Assembly: GCF_020991005.1 (NCBI RefSeq)
Contig: NZ_JAJLLW010000004.1
Coordinates: 248,001 to 312,000, forward strand
Length of the DNA: 64,000 bases
Reading direction: 5' to 3'
Source of the DNA: Halomonas sp. CUBES01
GTDB taxonomy: Bacteria; Pseudomonadota; Gammaproteobacteria; Pseudomonadales; Halomonadaceae
Each line of letters opens with the position of its first letter. The first letter of the stretch is position 1. Positions 8,666-16,844 of this stretch are shown in pieces. The notes under the pieces are model-generated. The model searched no databases. It saw nothing but the letters and a program-made list of their open reading frames with translations, and was not told the origin of the DNA. The translations under genes and the position numbers were made by a program.

Positions 8666-10417
8666 CTAATATACCAGTTGGCCGACGGTTCCCGCGAAAC
8701 GCTGCTTGTTGCGGTAAGGGTAAACGTCGATCACCCGGCCATCGACGATCGCCCGCTGCAGTTCTTTCCAGTAGTCGGGGTCGAAGAGCTCCGGGTGCTG
8801 TTCCATGAACACGCGGCGTAGCGCCGCATTGGCGAACATGAAGGGGCCAAACTCCTCGGGGAAGATATCGTTGGGGCCGATGGACATACTCGAGGCATCC
8901 ATCCCCTGGTTTTTCGGCATGTGCCGGAAGCGACATTCGGTGAGATAGCAGACTTCGTCGTAGTCGTAAAAGATCACCCGCCCGTGCCGCGTCACGCCGA
9001 AGTTTTTCAGCAGCATGTCACCGGGAAAGATGTTGGCCGCCGCCATCTGCTTGATGGCGTTGCCGTAATCCTTGAGCACCGTCACCTGCTCTGCCTCGCT
9101 GCACTCCTCCAGATAGATGTTCAGCGGCGTCATCATGCGCTCGGTATAGCAGTGCTTGATGATCACCTTGTCGTCCTTGAGCGAGACCGTCGAGGGCGCC
9201 ACCTCCAGCAGATGCTCCAGGCACGCCGGATCGAAGTGGTCCTTGCGCACGATGAAGTTGGAGAACTCCTGGGTATCCGCCATGCGGCCGACCCGGTCGT
9301 GACGCTTGACCAGCCGATACTTCTCGCGCACCACGGCATGGGTCACGTCTTTGGCGGGGTCGAACTTGTCCTTGATGATCTTGAACACCGTCCGGAAGGT
9401 GGGCAGCACGAACACCGCCATCACCATGCCGCGCACTCCGGGGGCGATAATGAACTGATCCTCGCGCTTGGCCACCTGCTGATTGAGCGCCCGGAAAAAC
9501 TCGGTCTTGCCGTGCTTGAAGAAACCGATGGCGGCGTAGAGTTCTCCCGCCGGCTTGTGGGGCATCAGCTGTTTCAGGTACTGGACGAACTCCCCCGGCA
9601 CCGGCACATCCACCTGAAAATAGGCCCGGGTAAACGAGAAGATGATCGAGACTTCATCGGTTTCGGTCAGCACCGTATCCAGATGAAGGCAAGGGTCGCC
9701 GCCCTGCTGCTCGCCAAAGCCCTCGCCGTGGAGAATCGGTAACACCAGCGGCAACTGCTCGCCGCCGCCCAGGATGCGACCGACCAGATAAGCCCCTTTG
9801 TTGCGATAGAACACGCTGTTCAAAAGCTCGATCTGGGCGTCGTCGGCCTGCCGTATCGCCTCGGGAAGCTGGGCGTCCAGTAGCTCGCTGCCAAGCCGGG
9901 TATCGCGCTCAAGGTCGGCAAACCGGTTGTCGAACGGGGCATCGCCAAGGGCCCAGGCCAGGGCACCGGGCCAATCACCGTTCACCGGATGACGACGGCA
10001 CAGGTCAATCCCCGAGTGATGGGCGGCATCCTCCCGGGAGCTGTAGACAAACATCCAGTCGTTGCGGATATGACGGTGCTGGAACACCGAACAGAACAGC
10101 GAATTGAAAAACGTTTCGGCCAGTTCGTAGTCGAGCCGCTGGCTGATCAGGTCGGCGTAGTGGGTGCGCGCTTCGCGCCAGGTCTCGCAGTGGGCCAGCA
10201 CCTCGTGGGCAAAGGTACGCTGCAGCCGGCCCAGGGTATCGTCGACTTTCTCCCCGTAAAGATTGATGCGCGCCGCCGAGGCCTGCTGGGCATCGCGCCA
10301 GGCCGCCTCGCGAAAGCGACGGCTGGCATCATAGGTAATCTGTTTAAAGCGCGCGCGGTACTCATCAAAACCGTGTAGCACGGTGGCCGCCAGGCGATAC
10401 GCGGGAGAAAGTTTCAC
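8666..10417 (-). CDS. aceK: Isocitrate dehydrogenase kinase/phosphatase
   Basis: This 583-residue protein is close in length to E. coli AceK. AceK phosphorylates and dephosphorylates isocitrate dehydrogenase and so controls flux into the glyoxylate bypass. Diagnostic segments are GVRGMVMAVFVLPTF (nucleotide-binding loop), the VKRHDRVGRMADTQEFSN region, and the C-terminal FYDYDEVCYLTEC. Translation begins at GTG 10417 with AGGAG eight bases upstream. It is not next to aceA/aceB here; a sirtuin follows, which might act on the same metabolic branch, but that is speculation. Confidence 0.96.
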   Translation of the reverse strand: MKLSPAYRLAATVLHGFDEYRARFKQITYDASRRFREAAWRDAQQASAARINLYGEKVDDTLGRLQRTFAHEVLAHCETWREARTHYADLISQRLDYELAETFFNSLFCSVFQHRHIRNDWMFVYSSREDAAHHSGIDLCRRHPVNGDWPGALAWALGDAPFDNRFADLERDTRLGSELLDAQLPEAIRQADDAQIELLNSVFYRNKGAYLVGRILGGGEQLPLVLPILHGEGFGEQQGGDPCLHLDTVLTETDEVSIIFSFTRAYFQVDVPVPGEFVQYLKQLMPHKPAGELYAAIGFFKHGKTEFFRALNQQVAKREDQFIIAPGVRGMVMAVFVLPTFRTVFKIIKDKFDPAKDVTHAVVREKYRLVKRHDRVGRMADTQEFSNFIVRKDHFDPACLEHLLEVAPSTVSLKDDKVIIKHCYTERMMTPLNIYLEECSEAEQVTVLKDYGNAIKQMAAANIFPGDMLLKNFGVTRHGRVIFYDYDEVCYLTECRFRHMPKNQGMDASSMSIGPNDIFPEEFGPFMFANAALRRVFMEQHPELFDPDYWKELQRAIVDGRVIDVYPYRNKQRFAGTVGQLVY

Positions 10418-10496
10418 GGGCTGGGCTCCTGATCGTTTTGACCAGCTTGGCGTAACCGGACACTACATGCGAGGCGACCTTGGTGGGACTAAACAA

Positions 10497-12065
10497 CTAG
10501 CCCTCGGCATCCAGCAGCGCGGTCAGCGACGCCGTCTTGTCCGGGTCGGCCAGCGCCTGTGCCAGCCTGGCGATGTCTTCCGCCAGCGGTCGATCCTGTT
10601 CGAGCGGTGCCGCCAACTCACGTACCCATGTGCACAGGGAGCGGGAAGCCAGACTGAGCGATGACATGTTTTTCAGCTCGGCGCCCTGCACCAGCACCAG
10701 CGCTTCGATCGCCAACACCTGATAAAGCTGCTCCAGACTGTTACTCGCACGCCGCGCGGCAATGGTGCCCAGCGGGACAATATCCTGGTTGTCGGCGTTG
10801 GTGGGAATCGACTGAATCGAGGCGGGCATGGCCTGGCTGCGCAACTCGGCAACCAGCGCCGTGGCGCTGACCTGAGCGCCCATGAAGCCGCTGTGCAGCC
10901 CGGTATCCAGCGGCTGCATGAACGCCGGCAGCCCTTTATTCTTCGCGGGATCGGTGATCCGGGCGATGCGCCTCTCGCTGTACAGCGCCATCTGAATGAG
11001 GGCATTGTTGAGGTAATCGCTGGCAAACGCGAGCTGCTGACCGAAGAAGTTACCGCCGTGTAGGACGAGATCGTCATCGGCAAAAAGCAGTGGGTTATCG
11101 GTGACGGCTTCCAGCTCGATACGCGCCGTTTGGGCATGCTGTTCGACCACATCCCAGACTGCTCCCAGGGCCTGCGGGGCGCAACGCAAGGTATAGGCAT
11201 CCTGGGGTAACGGACGATGCTGCTCGATATTGTCGGGCATATCGGGCAGCGGCTCGGGCGTGGGCTGCCAGGGAGTCAGCGCGCCACTGTCTGCCGACAG
11301 CGACCATAGCCAGTGATGCAGCTGCCGCTGGCCAGGGTGCGGACGCAGCTCACCGATGGCGGGATGAAAGGCCTCCCGATGCCCAGCCAGCAGCTCCGCA
11401 TACAGCAGCACCAACAAGGTGCTGAGCTTTAACGCTCGCTGGGCTGCCGTGGCATTCAAGGCGGCGATCCCCGCCGTGGCCGAGGTGCCATTGACCAGCG
11501 CGATAGCATCTTTTCCCCGCAGCACCAGCGGCTTCCAGCCCAGCTGCTGGTGAGCCTCGCGACTGGGTATCCAGCGCCCACCGCGCAGGCTTACGCGCCC
11601 TTCTCCACTGAGTGCCCGTGCCAGGTGCGCCAGCGGCGTCAGGTCCCCGCTGGCGCCGACGGTGCCGCGCGCAGGTACTTCAGGTACTAAATCAACGTCC
11701 AGCCACGCTTGCAGCCGATCAATGAGCACGGGGTTGGCCCCGGAGTGTCCGCGCACCAGGCTGGTCAGCCGCGCCACCATCATGGCACGCACATGGCGGA
11801 GCGACAGCGGCTCGCCCACCCCGCTGCACAGGTGATACACCAGATTCTGTTGCAGCAGGGCAGACTGCTTGGGGTCGACGTTGGTCGTAGCCAGCGGCCC
11901 GTAACCGGTCGTCACGCCATAGATTCGACGGCGCTGGTCGATAGCCTCACACAGAAACGCGTGGGCCCTGGTGACCGCACGCTCCTCATCCTCCGACAGG
12001 GTAAGTGACCGACGCCCCAGGGCGATCTGTTCAATCTCTTCAAGCGAGCGACGTCCGTCGTCCAT
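10497..12065 (-). CDS. Tyrosine ammonia-lyase, makes p-coumaric acid for PYP
   Basis: This 522-residue member of the His/Phe/Tyr ammonia-lyase family has an MIO cofactor tripeptide Ala138-Ser139-Gly140 (GTVGASGDLTPLAH). The substrate-selecting position reads YHL with His78 in LQQNLVYHLCSGVG. Histidine here is the known mark of tyrosine-specific lyases such as that of Rhodobacter, whereas histidine lyases have Ser-His and phenylalanine lyases Phe-Leu. The product, p-coumarate, is the PYP chromophore precursor, and the next genes upstream are the coumarate ligase and pyp. AGGA lies nine bases before the ATG. It is 36 bases downstream of the ligase gene, so cotranscription is likely. Confidence 0.9.
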   Translation of the reverse strand: MDDGRRSLEEIEQIALGRRSLTLSEDEERAVTRAHAFLCEAIDQRRRIYGVTTGYGPLATTNVDPKQSALLQQNLVYHLCSGVGEPLSLRHVRAMMVARLTSLVRGHSGANPVLIDRLQAWLDVDLVPEVPARGTVGASGDLTPLAHLARALSGEGRVSLRGGRWIPSREAHQQLGWKPLVLRGKDAIALVNGTSATAGIAALNATAAQRALKLSTLLVLLYAELLAGHREAFHPAIGELRPHPGQRQLHHWLWSLSADSGALTPWQPTPEPLPDMPDNIEQHRPLPQDAYTLRCAPQALGAVWDVVEQHAQTARIELEAVTDNPLLFADDDLVLHGGNFFGQQLAFASDYLNNALIQMALYSERRIARITDPAKNKGLPAFMQPLDTGLHSGFMGAQVSATALVAELRSQAMPASIQSIPTNADNQDIVPLGTIAARRASNSLEQLYQVLAIEALVLVQGAELKNMSSLSLASRSLCTWVRELAAPLEQDRPLAEDIARLAQALADPDKTASLTALLDAEG

Positions 12066-12101
12066 GTCAATATTTCCTGTGTTAAAGCTTGCTTTGTCGA
12101 A

Positions 12102-13232
12102 CTACCAGTCCTTGAGCTTGCCCATCGCGTTAGTGGGTAAGGCATCCCCGTAGGTAATAGCAACGGGGCGCTCGGCGGCGGGCCACTGGCTGATGGCCTG
12201 GGCGATCTCGGGCGCGGTGTGTTGCTCGCTTTCCACCGGCACCACGAAGGCTTTCAAACGCCGCTTTGCCGATGTCGCCGTGGTGCGTACGGCGCAGTCA
12301 GCCACGCTTTCCAGTCCGCGCAGGCGCTCGGCCACATGGCCAGGGCTGACATTGACGCCGCCAATCGCCACGACGTCATCATGGCGCCCCTGGAGCGTGA
12401 AGGTGTCGTCATCCAGCCAGTGGGTGTGATCCAGCAGCGGTGTGGCGGTTTGGCCACCCAGGCGCTGAATATGGTGCGCATCAAGGCGCTGCCAATGGGC
12501 GAGCAGCTGATACGTTGACTCCGGGTGCCAGCGAGTCGCTACGCCACCGGTTTCGGTGCTGCCATAGATATCCAGCAGCTCGCTTAGCCCGCTGGCAAGT
12601 AACGCCTGCGAGGTCTCGGCAGCCAGCGGGGCGGTGGACGAGACGCCGACCACCGCGTCCGGCCAGGCGCGGCGCGAGACGGCCAGGTAGTCCCAGCGAG
12701 GCGGGACGGTGACCACCAGGTCGCCGGGCGATAGCGACGGCAGCGCGGCGGCGTCAACGCTGATGCGCGGCACACCTGCCACCCCCGGCAGCGCCACGCC
12801 GAGCATGAAACCGTAAAGATGATGCAAGGGCAGCCAGCGAACCACGCGGTTGATCGCTCCCCGCGAGGCAAGACGCTGCGCCAAGGCATGCGCCTCCGCC
12901 TCGATGGCGTCCCAGCGATGCAGGTGAGCGGTGGGCGCCCCGGTGCTGCCCGAGGTTCTGAACGTCAGCCCCGAGGTGTCGGAAACGGCATGGGCCACCA
13001 GAGCGGCCCAGTCATCGACGTGCTGGGTCATCAGCAGGCGATCTTCCACGCCCGTTTCGTGCAGACAGAAGAACTCGTTGACACAGGCAGCCAGGTGAAG
13101 CCGTTCGAGGGAATCAATCGCGGGAGGAGAATGCCAGTCCGGTGCGGGGGTGCCTCGATAGGCAGCCAGTTCCGCGCTCAGCAATGATTGCAGGACGGCT
13201 TTGCAATCGGCTTCGCTTAGCCACTGAGGCAT
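12102..13232 (-). CDS. pcl: p-Coumaryl-CoA ligase of the PYP cluster
   Basis: This 376-residue adenylate-forming enzyme is shorter than typical 4-coumarate-CoA ligases, as PYP-linked ligases are. Core motifs are the P-loop-like FRTSGSTGAPT, DIYGSTETGG, and GRHDDVVAIGGVNV before a small C-terminal domain ending in NAMGKLKDW with the conserved catalytic Lys. It would activate p-coumarate so that it can be attached to the PYP cysteine. ATG 13232 is preferred, with AAGGA eight bases upstream; ATG 13241 is an alternative. The neighbourhood of tyrosine ammonia-lyase and pyp makes this role far more likely than a general aryl-CoA ligase. Confidence 0.88.
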   Translation of the reverse strand: MPQWLSEADCKAVLQSLLSAELAAYRGTPAPDWHSPPAIDSLERLHLAACVNEFFCLHETGVEDRLLMTQHVDDWAALVAHAVSDTSGLTFRTSGSTGAPTAHLHRWDAIEAEAHALAQRLASRGAINRVVRWLPLHHLYGFMLGVALPGVAGVPRISVDAAALPSLSPGDLVVTVPPRWDYLAVSRRAWPDAVVGVSSTAPLAAETSQALLASGLSELLDIYGSTETGGVATRWHPESTYQLLAHWQRLDAHHIQRLGGQTATPLLDHTHWLDDDTFTLQGRHDDVVAIGGVNVSPGHVAERLRGLESVADCAVRTTATSAKRRLKAFVVPVESEQHTAPEIAQAISQWPAAERPVAITYGDALPTNAMGKLKDW

Positions 13233-13274
13233 CTTGAACATCCTTTACGACGCTAATAACGCATGGTGTGCTTA

Positions 13275-13312
13275 TAAAAAAGCCGCCGGTGCGCAACGAT
13301 ACGCCGGCGGCT
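13275..13312 (-). terminator. Rho-independent terminator after pyp
   Basis: Arms AGCCGCCGG (13281-13289) and CCGGCGGCT (13304-13312) form a 9-bp GC-rich stem. On the minus strand it is followed by six T (13275-13280). It lies 11 bases past the pyp stop and before pcl, so most pyp transcripts should end here and the enzyme genes would depend on read-through or their own promoter. Confidence 0.85.
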
Positions 13313-13323
13313 CTTGAGGGGAG

Positions 13324-13707
13324 TTATAGACGCTTGACAAAGATCCAGTAGGTATCGCCGGAAAGGGCTTTCTTCATATGCACTTTTACTTTGGTGGGCG
13401 TCATCTGGTAATCGAACACGTACTCGAACATGGTGTTCAGCTCGCCACTTTTGACCCCTTCCTTGAAGCGCCCCTGGAACTCTTTGCTTTGCGTGCAGGG
13501 GGCTACTTCGGTAAAGAAGTTCTTGCCAATAACGCTTTTCGGGTCACGGCCGGTAATGCCGCCTTCCGCTGCGTTGTACTGGACAATCTTGCCGTTGGCA
13601 TCCAGCTGAATCGCCCCGAAGGCTAATTCGTCCAGTTTCTTGTCGTCCATCTTTGCCAGCGAGTTTTCAATATCATCGCCGCCAAATCGAACCGTTTCCA
13701 TTGCCAT
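13324..13707 (-). CDS. pyp: Photoactive yellow protein
   Basis: This is a 127-residue (125 from the second Met) PAS-fold blue-light receptor. Every residue important in the Halorhodospira halophila protein is present at the same position when counted from the second Met: Tyr42, Glu46, Thr50 and Arg52 around the chromophore, and Cys69 (VAPCT), which binds p-coumarate as a thioester. Long blocks such as [25 protein letters not shown] and FVKR match the canonical PYP. GGAGG lies eight bases upstream of ATG 13707. A perfect TATAAT lies further upstream and a strong terminator directly downstream. No fused or adjacent output domain is seen, so the signalling partner is unknown. Confidence 0.98.
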   Translation of the reverse strand: MAMETVRFGGDDIENSLAKMDDKKLDELAFGAIQLDANGKIVQYNAAEGGITGRDPKSVIGKNFFTEVAPCTQSKEFQGRFKEGVKSGELNTMFEYVFDYQMTPTKVKVHMKKALSGDTYWIFVKRL

Positions 13708-13778
13708 TACGATCACCTCCAGATTGAGCGCGCTAGCGTGCATCAACTTGCCACGCACTGTACAAAACATATACAAAT

Positions 13779-13814
13779 ATTATATGAAGCATGTTGAAGT
13801 TAGCAGGATCTGCT
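13779..13814 (-). promoter_or_regulatory. pyp promoter with dyad at the -35 position
   Basis: On the minus strand TATAAT occupies 13779-13784, about 72 bases upstream of the pyp start. The -35 position has no good consensus. It is instead covered by the dyad AGCAG-GAT-CTGCT (13802-13814). A perfect -10 box with a palindrome in place of the -35 suggests activator-dependent control, but this is inferred from sequence alone. Confidence 0.5.
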
Positions 13815-13859
13815 ATCCAGAGCAATCATCTAATACTATTTAATGATGTCGATGCGTTA

Positions 13860-14363
13860 TTAGCGCTCATGGTGTAATGCCGCCATATGGGTCACCTGCA
13901 AGCAGAAAGGCCCTGCGGTTCGGTCGGCGATCAAGAACCCTACCTGGGTGATATCCGAAGGTTGGAGAGGTGGCGCATCGTTTAACACCGTGCCGCGCCG
14001 AACGGCGTCGAAGGCGTGCCATGGAAAGTGCAGCGTCTCGAAGCCATCCTGAGCCGGCGTAAACTTCACCCGATAGGCAGAGGCGTCGCCCAGCGACGTG
14101 CTTTTCAAGCGCAGCTGATAGGTACGCCCATCGCCCTTTACGGTCAAGGCAATGCCCTTTGCATCCGCGAGCGTGGGTTCAAACCCATTGGGCTCGCGGC
14201 GCACCGAGGCAAAGCCGCCGCCGTTCTCCAGCGACACCTCGCCATGAAACTGCCCCAAACCGTTCGACACGCTGAACGTACTGTGCGACTCGCCACCCAT
14301 GACGCCGTCATCCACCGCGTACCAGCGCTGCGCTTCGCTTGCTTCCTCGAAGATCAACGTCAT
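13860..14363 (-). CDS. CIA30 family protein
   Basis: This 167-residue protein has the CIA30 (complex I intermediate-associated protein 30) fold signature: VDDGVMGGESHSTF near the N terminus, GGGFASVR, then a galactose-binding-like beta sandwich ending in ITQVGFLIADRTAGPFCLQV. Bacterial members have no established function. ATG 14363 is chosen because GAGGTGG precedes it by four bases; the in-frame GTG at 14378 is less likely. It lies between the PYP group and the ethanolamine permease, and a terminator separates it from the latter. No link to light sensing can be shown. Confidence 0.75.
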   Translation of the reverse strand: MTLIFEEASEAQRWYAVDDGVMGGESHSTFSVSNGLGQFHGEVSLENGGGFASVRREPNGFEPTLADAKGIALTVKGDGRTYQLRLKSTSLGDASAYRVKFTPAQDGFETLHFPWHAFDAVRRGTVLNDAPPLQPSDITQVGFLIADRTAGPFCLQVTHMAALHHER

Positions 14364-14393
14364 CCGACCACCTCGCACTGTGCATCAAGTAAG

Positions 14394-14424
14394 AAAAACC
14401 CCCGTTGCTAGTGCCGGGGGTTTT
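14394..14424 (-). terminator. Terminator after the ethanolamine permease gene
   Basis: Arms AAAAACCCCCG (14394-14404) and CGGGGGTTTT (14415-14424) enclose a 10-base loop. Read on the minus strand the stem ends in TTTTT. It lies 26 bases past the permease stop. Confidence 0.8.
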
Positions 14425-14449
14425 CACGGTAGACCAATCAGCGGCCCGC

Positions 14450-15892
14450 TTACAGTTTAGCGTTGGCGGCAGCCGGCGCTTCGGCTTGACCGGGCTCCAG
14501 CTCTTCGGGCGATGCCACCACCAGGGCGAACTCCTCCTCGGCGGTTTTGGCCACCAGCTTGTGTTTGCTATACAGGAAGAAGTAAGCCGCCCCGGCAATA
14601 AACAGTACGATGGTGTAATTGAAGGCACGGGGGTCAAAGGCGTACACGCCCGTCAGCGCAACCAATGACAGCACCAGCGCGATACCCGAGGTCACCACAC
14701 CGCCGGGGGTTTTATACGGACGCGGCAGGTCGGGCTGCTGGACGCGCAGCATGATATGGCTCAGCGCCATCAGCGCGTAGGAGATCGTGGCACCGACCAC
14801 GGCCATGCCCAGGATCAGGTCGCCCTCGCCGCTGAGCGACACCAGAAAGCCGAATACTCCCGGCACGATCAGCGCCATGTGGGGCACTTTGCGACCGCTG
14901 GTCAAGGAGAGCGGCTTGGGGAGATACCCCGCCCGGGAAAGCGCAAACACCAGACGGCTGTAGCCGTAGATGATCGAAAAGAAGGAGGCAATCAACCCGG
15001 CCAGGCCCAGGACATTCACCAGGGTCGCCAGTGCCGGGCTGCCCGCGGCATTCAACGCATCCACCAGCGGTACGCCGCTCTGGCCGATCATCTCGGCACC
15101 CGCCGCGCCGGCCAGCAAGAGTACCACCAGCAGCGCGGTGAACAGCAGAAACAGCATCGCGCCGATAATGCCTTTGGGCATGTCGCGTGCCGGATCCTTG
15201 GCTTCTTCGGCGGCCAGCGGCACACCTTCCACCGCCAGGAACAGCCACATGCCGAACGGCAGCGCCGCCCAGATGCCATACCAGCCAAACGGCATGAAGG
15301 TGCTCGCGCCCGCTGCGTCGGTGGGCGCGATATCGAACAGGTTGGCGGCGTCAAAATCCCCGATCAGCGCCACTGCCGTGGCGAGAATGGCAAACACTGC
15401 CAGGCCGCTGATGACCATCATGACCTTGAGCGCTTCGCCTACACCGGCCAGGTGAATACCGATAAACACCGCGTAGAACAGTAGATAGACGAGCGGCCCG
15501 TTGATCCCGAGCAGCGCCTCCACCGCCGAGCCGATGAAAATCACGATCGCCGCCGGCGCCAGGGCGTATTCGATCAATACCGCAAGACCGGTCAAATAGC
15601 CGCCGGCGGGGCCCATGGCCTGGCGGGCAAAGCTGTAGCCGCCCCCTGCCGCTGGGATGGCTGCGGACATTTCAGCCAGCGACAGCACCAGCGCCAGATA
15701 CATCAGCGCCATCAGGCAGGCGGCAATCGCAAAGCCGCCCCAGCCCGCTTCGGCAATACCAAAGTTCCAGCCGGCGAAGTCGCCGGAAATCACGTAGGAA
15801 ACCCCAAGCCCTGCCAGCAGCATCCAGCCGGCGGTGCCTCTTTGCAGTTGGCGCTTGGCCAGATATGCCTGATCGACAAATGGTTGTGTCAT
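14450..15892 (-). CDS. Ethanolamine permease (APC family)
   Basis: This 480-residue amino acid-polyamine-organocation transporter has about twelve hydrophobic segments. N-terminal GVSYVISGDFAGWNFGI and FLAVEGVPLAAEEAKDPARDMP are characteristic of the ethanolamine permease branch. The start at 15892 gives MTQPFVDQ; the open frame upstream does not look like part of the family. It follows eutB and eutC on the same strand with a gap of about 115 bases, so the three probably work together: uptake, then cleavage of ethanolamine to acetaldehyde and ammonia. A terminator follows. Confidence 0.87.
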   Translation of the reverse strand: MTQPFVDQAYLAKRQLQRGTAGWMLLAGLGVSYVISGDFAGWNFGIAEAGWGGFAIAACLMALMYLALVLSLAEMSAAIPAAGGGYSFARQAMGPAGGYLTGLAVLIEYALAPAAIVIFIGSAVEALLGINGPLVYLLFYAVFIGIHLAGVGEALKVMMVISGLAVFAILATAVALIGDFDAANLFDIAPTDAAGASTFMPFGWYGIWAALPFGMWLFLAVEGVPLAAEEAKDPARDMPKGIIGAMLFLLFTALLVVLLLAGAAGAEMIGQSGVPLVDALNAAGSPALATLVNVLGLAGLIASFFSIIYGYSRLVFALSRAGYLPKPLSLTSGRKVPHMALIVPGVFGFLVSLSGEGDLILGMAVVGATISYALMALSHIMLRVQQPDLPRPYKTPGGVVTSGIALVLSLVALTGVYAFDPRAFNYTIVLFIAGAAYFFLYSKHKLVAKTAEEEFALVVASPEELEPGQAEAPAAANAKL

Positions 15893-16007
15893 CGTTATGC
15901 CCTTTTCAGTGTGGAACGTCATCGTCGTAAGCGGCGTGCTGTGGTGACGAAGCGGGTTCCGTATTGTTGTGTGATCGTTGTTATAGGGTATCGCTTGCGG
16001 GAGGACG

Positions 16008-16844
16008 CTAATCCGCCACCAGAAAGTTACGCGTTGAGCCGGATGCCGAATCACCTTCCAGCACGTCGTCCTCGCTGCGATCCTTGAGTTGCACGCCCGA
16101 GAGCTTGCGCTGGCGGGCGTCTTTCAGCAGCAGGCAAAAGCGCCTCGCGGCCTCCTCAACCGCCAGACCCGCCGGGCGCACGTTGGAAATACAGTTGCGC
16201 CGGTCGTCCCTGAGGCCTGGTTCCGGCGCCCAGGTCATGTACAGCCCGAGGCTGTCCGGCGAGCTGAGCCCCGGCCGCTCGCCGATCATCACCAGCACGG
16301 CGTCGGCGTTGAGCAGTGCGCCTATCTCATCGCCGATCGCTACCCGCCCCTGTTCAACGATGGTCAGCGGGGCTAGCCGCCAGTCGCTTGCGTCGTCGCC
16401 GAGCGCCTGATGGAGCGCGTCGAGAAACGGCGCGCTGTTCTGCTGCACCGCCAGGGCGGACAGCCCGTCGACAATCACCACGGCCAGGTCATGGCGCTGC
16501 TGGGATACGGCGGCCTGCTGGAGATGCTCGCGACTTTCATCGTCGAGACGCCGACCGTAGTCGGGCCGCTGAAGATAGGTGGCGCGGTTGTGAGCCTGGC
16601 TGTGCAGGCCAATCGGTGCGCGGGCCAAGACCAGCGTGTCGCTCAGCTCGGCGCCAAGCGCTTCAACATCCAACGGACAGTGAACGGCGTCCTGGGCCTG
16701 GGCGTGAGCTAGCTGAAAGGCCAGCAGCTTGCTGGTCGGCAGGCTGATGCCCGCACGCCCCAGGCCAATCCGCGCGTCGGTGAAGGCGTTAAGCCGCTCC
16801 CAGGGGTTGTCGACGACGATAGGCGACGAGGGTTTATCGGTCAT
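16008..16844 (-). CDS. eutC: Ethanolamine ammonia-lyase, small subunit
   Basis: This 278-residue light subunit of the adenosylcobalamin-dependent lyase closely matches EutC: DARIGLGRAGISLPT near the N terminus, IVDGLSALAVQ, and the B12-side segments GERPGLSSPDSLGLYMTW and NCISNVRPAGL. The ATG at 16844 lies 11 bases inside eutB, a typical overlap for the two subunits. The open frame upstream of that ATG is only eutB read in another frame. Confidence 0.96.
   Translation of the reverse strand: MTDKPSSPIVVDNPWERLNAFTDARIGLGRAGISLPTSKLLAFQLAHAQAQDAVHCPLDVEALGAELSDTLVLARAPIGLHSQAHNRATYLQRPDYGRRLDDESREHLQQAAVSQQRHDLAVVIVDGLSALAVQQNSAPFLDALHQALGDDASDWRLAPLTIVEQGRVAIGDEIGALLNADAVLVMIGERPGLSSPDSLGLYMTWAPEPGLRDDRRNCISNVRPAGLAVEEAARRFCLLLKDARQRKLSGVQLKDRSEDDVLEGDSASGSTRNFLVAD

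Noticed and set aside
8634..8936. Longer N terminus for the sirtuin
   Set aside because: The extension is antisense-like sequence overlapping aceK. The family starts at the ATG at 8633, which has a good ribosome-binding site.
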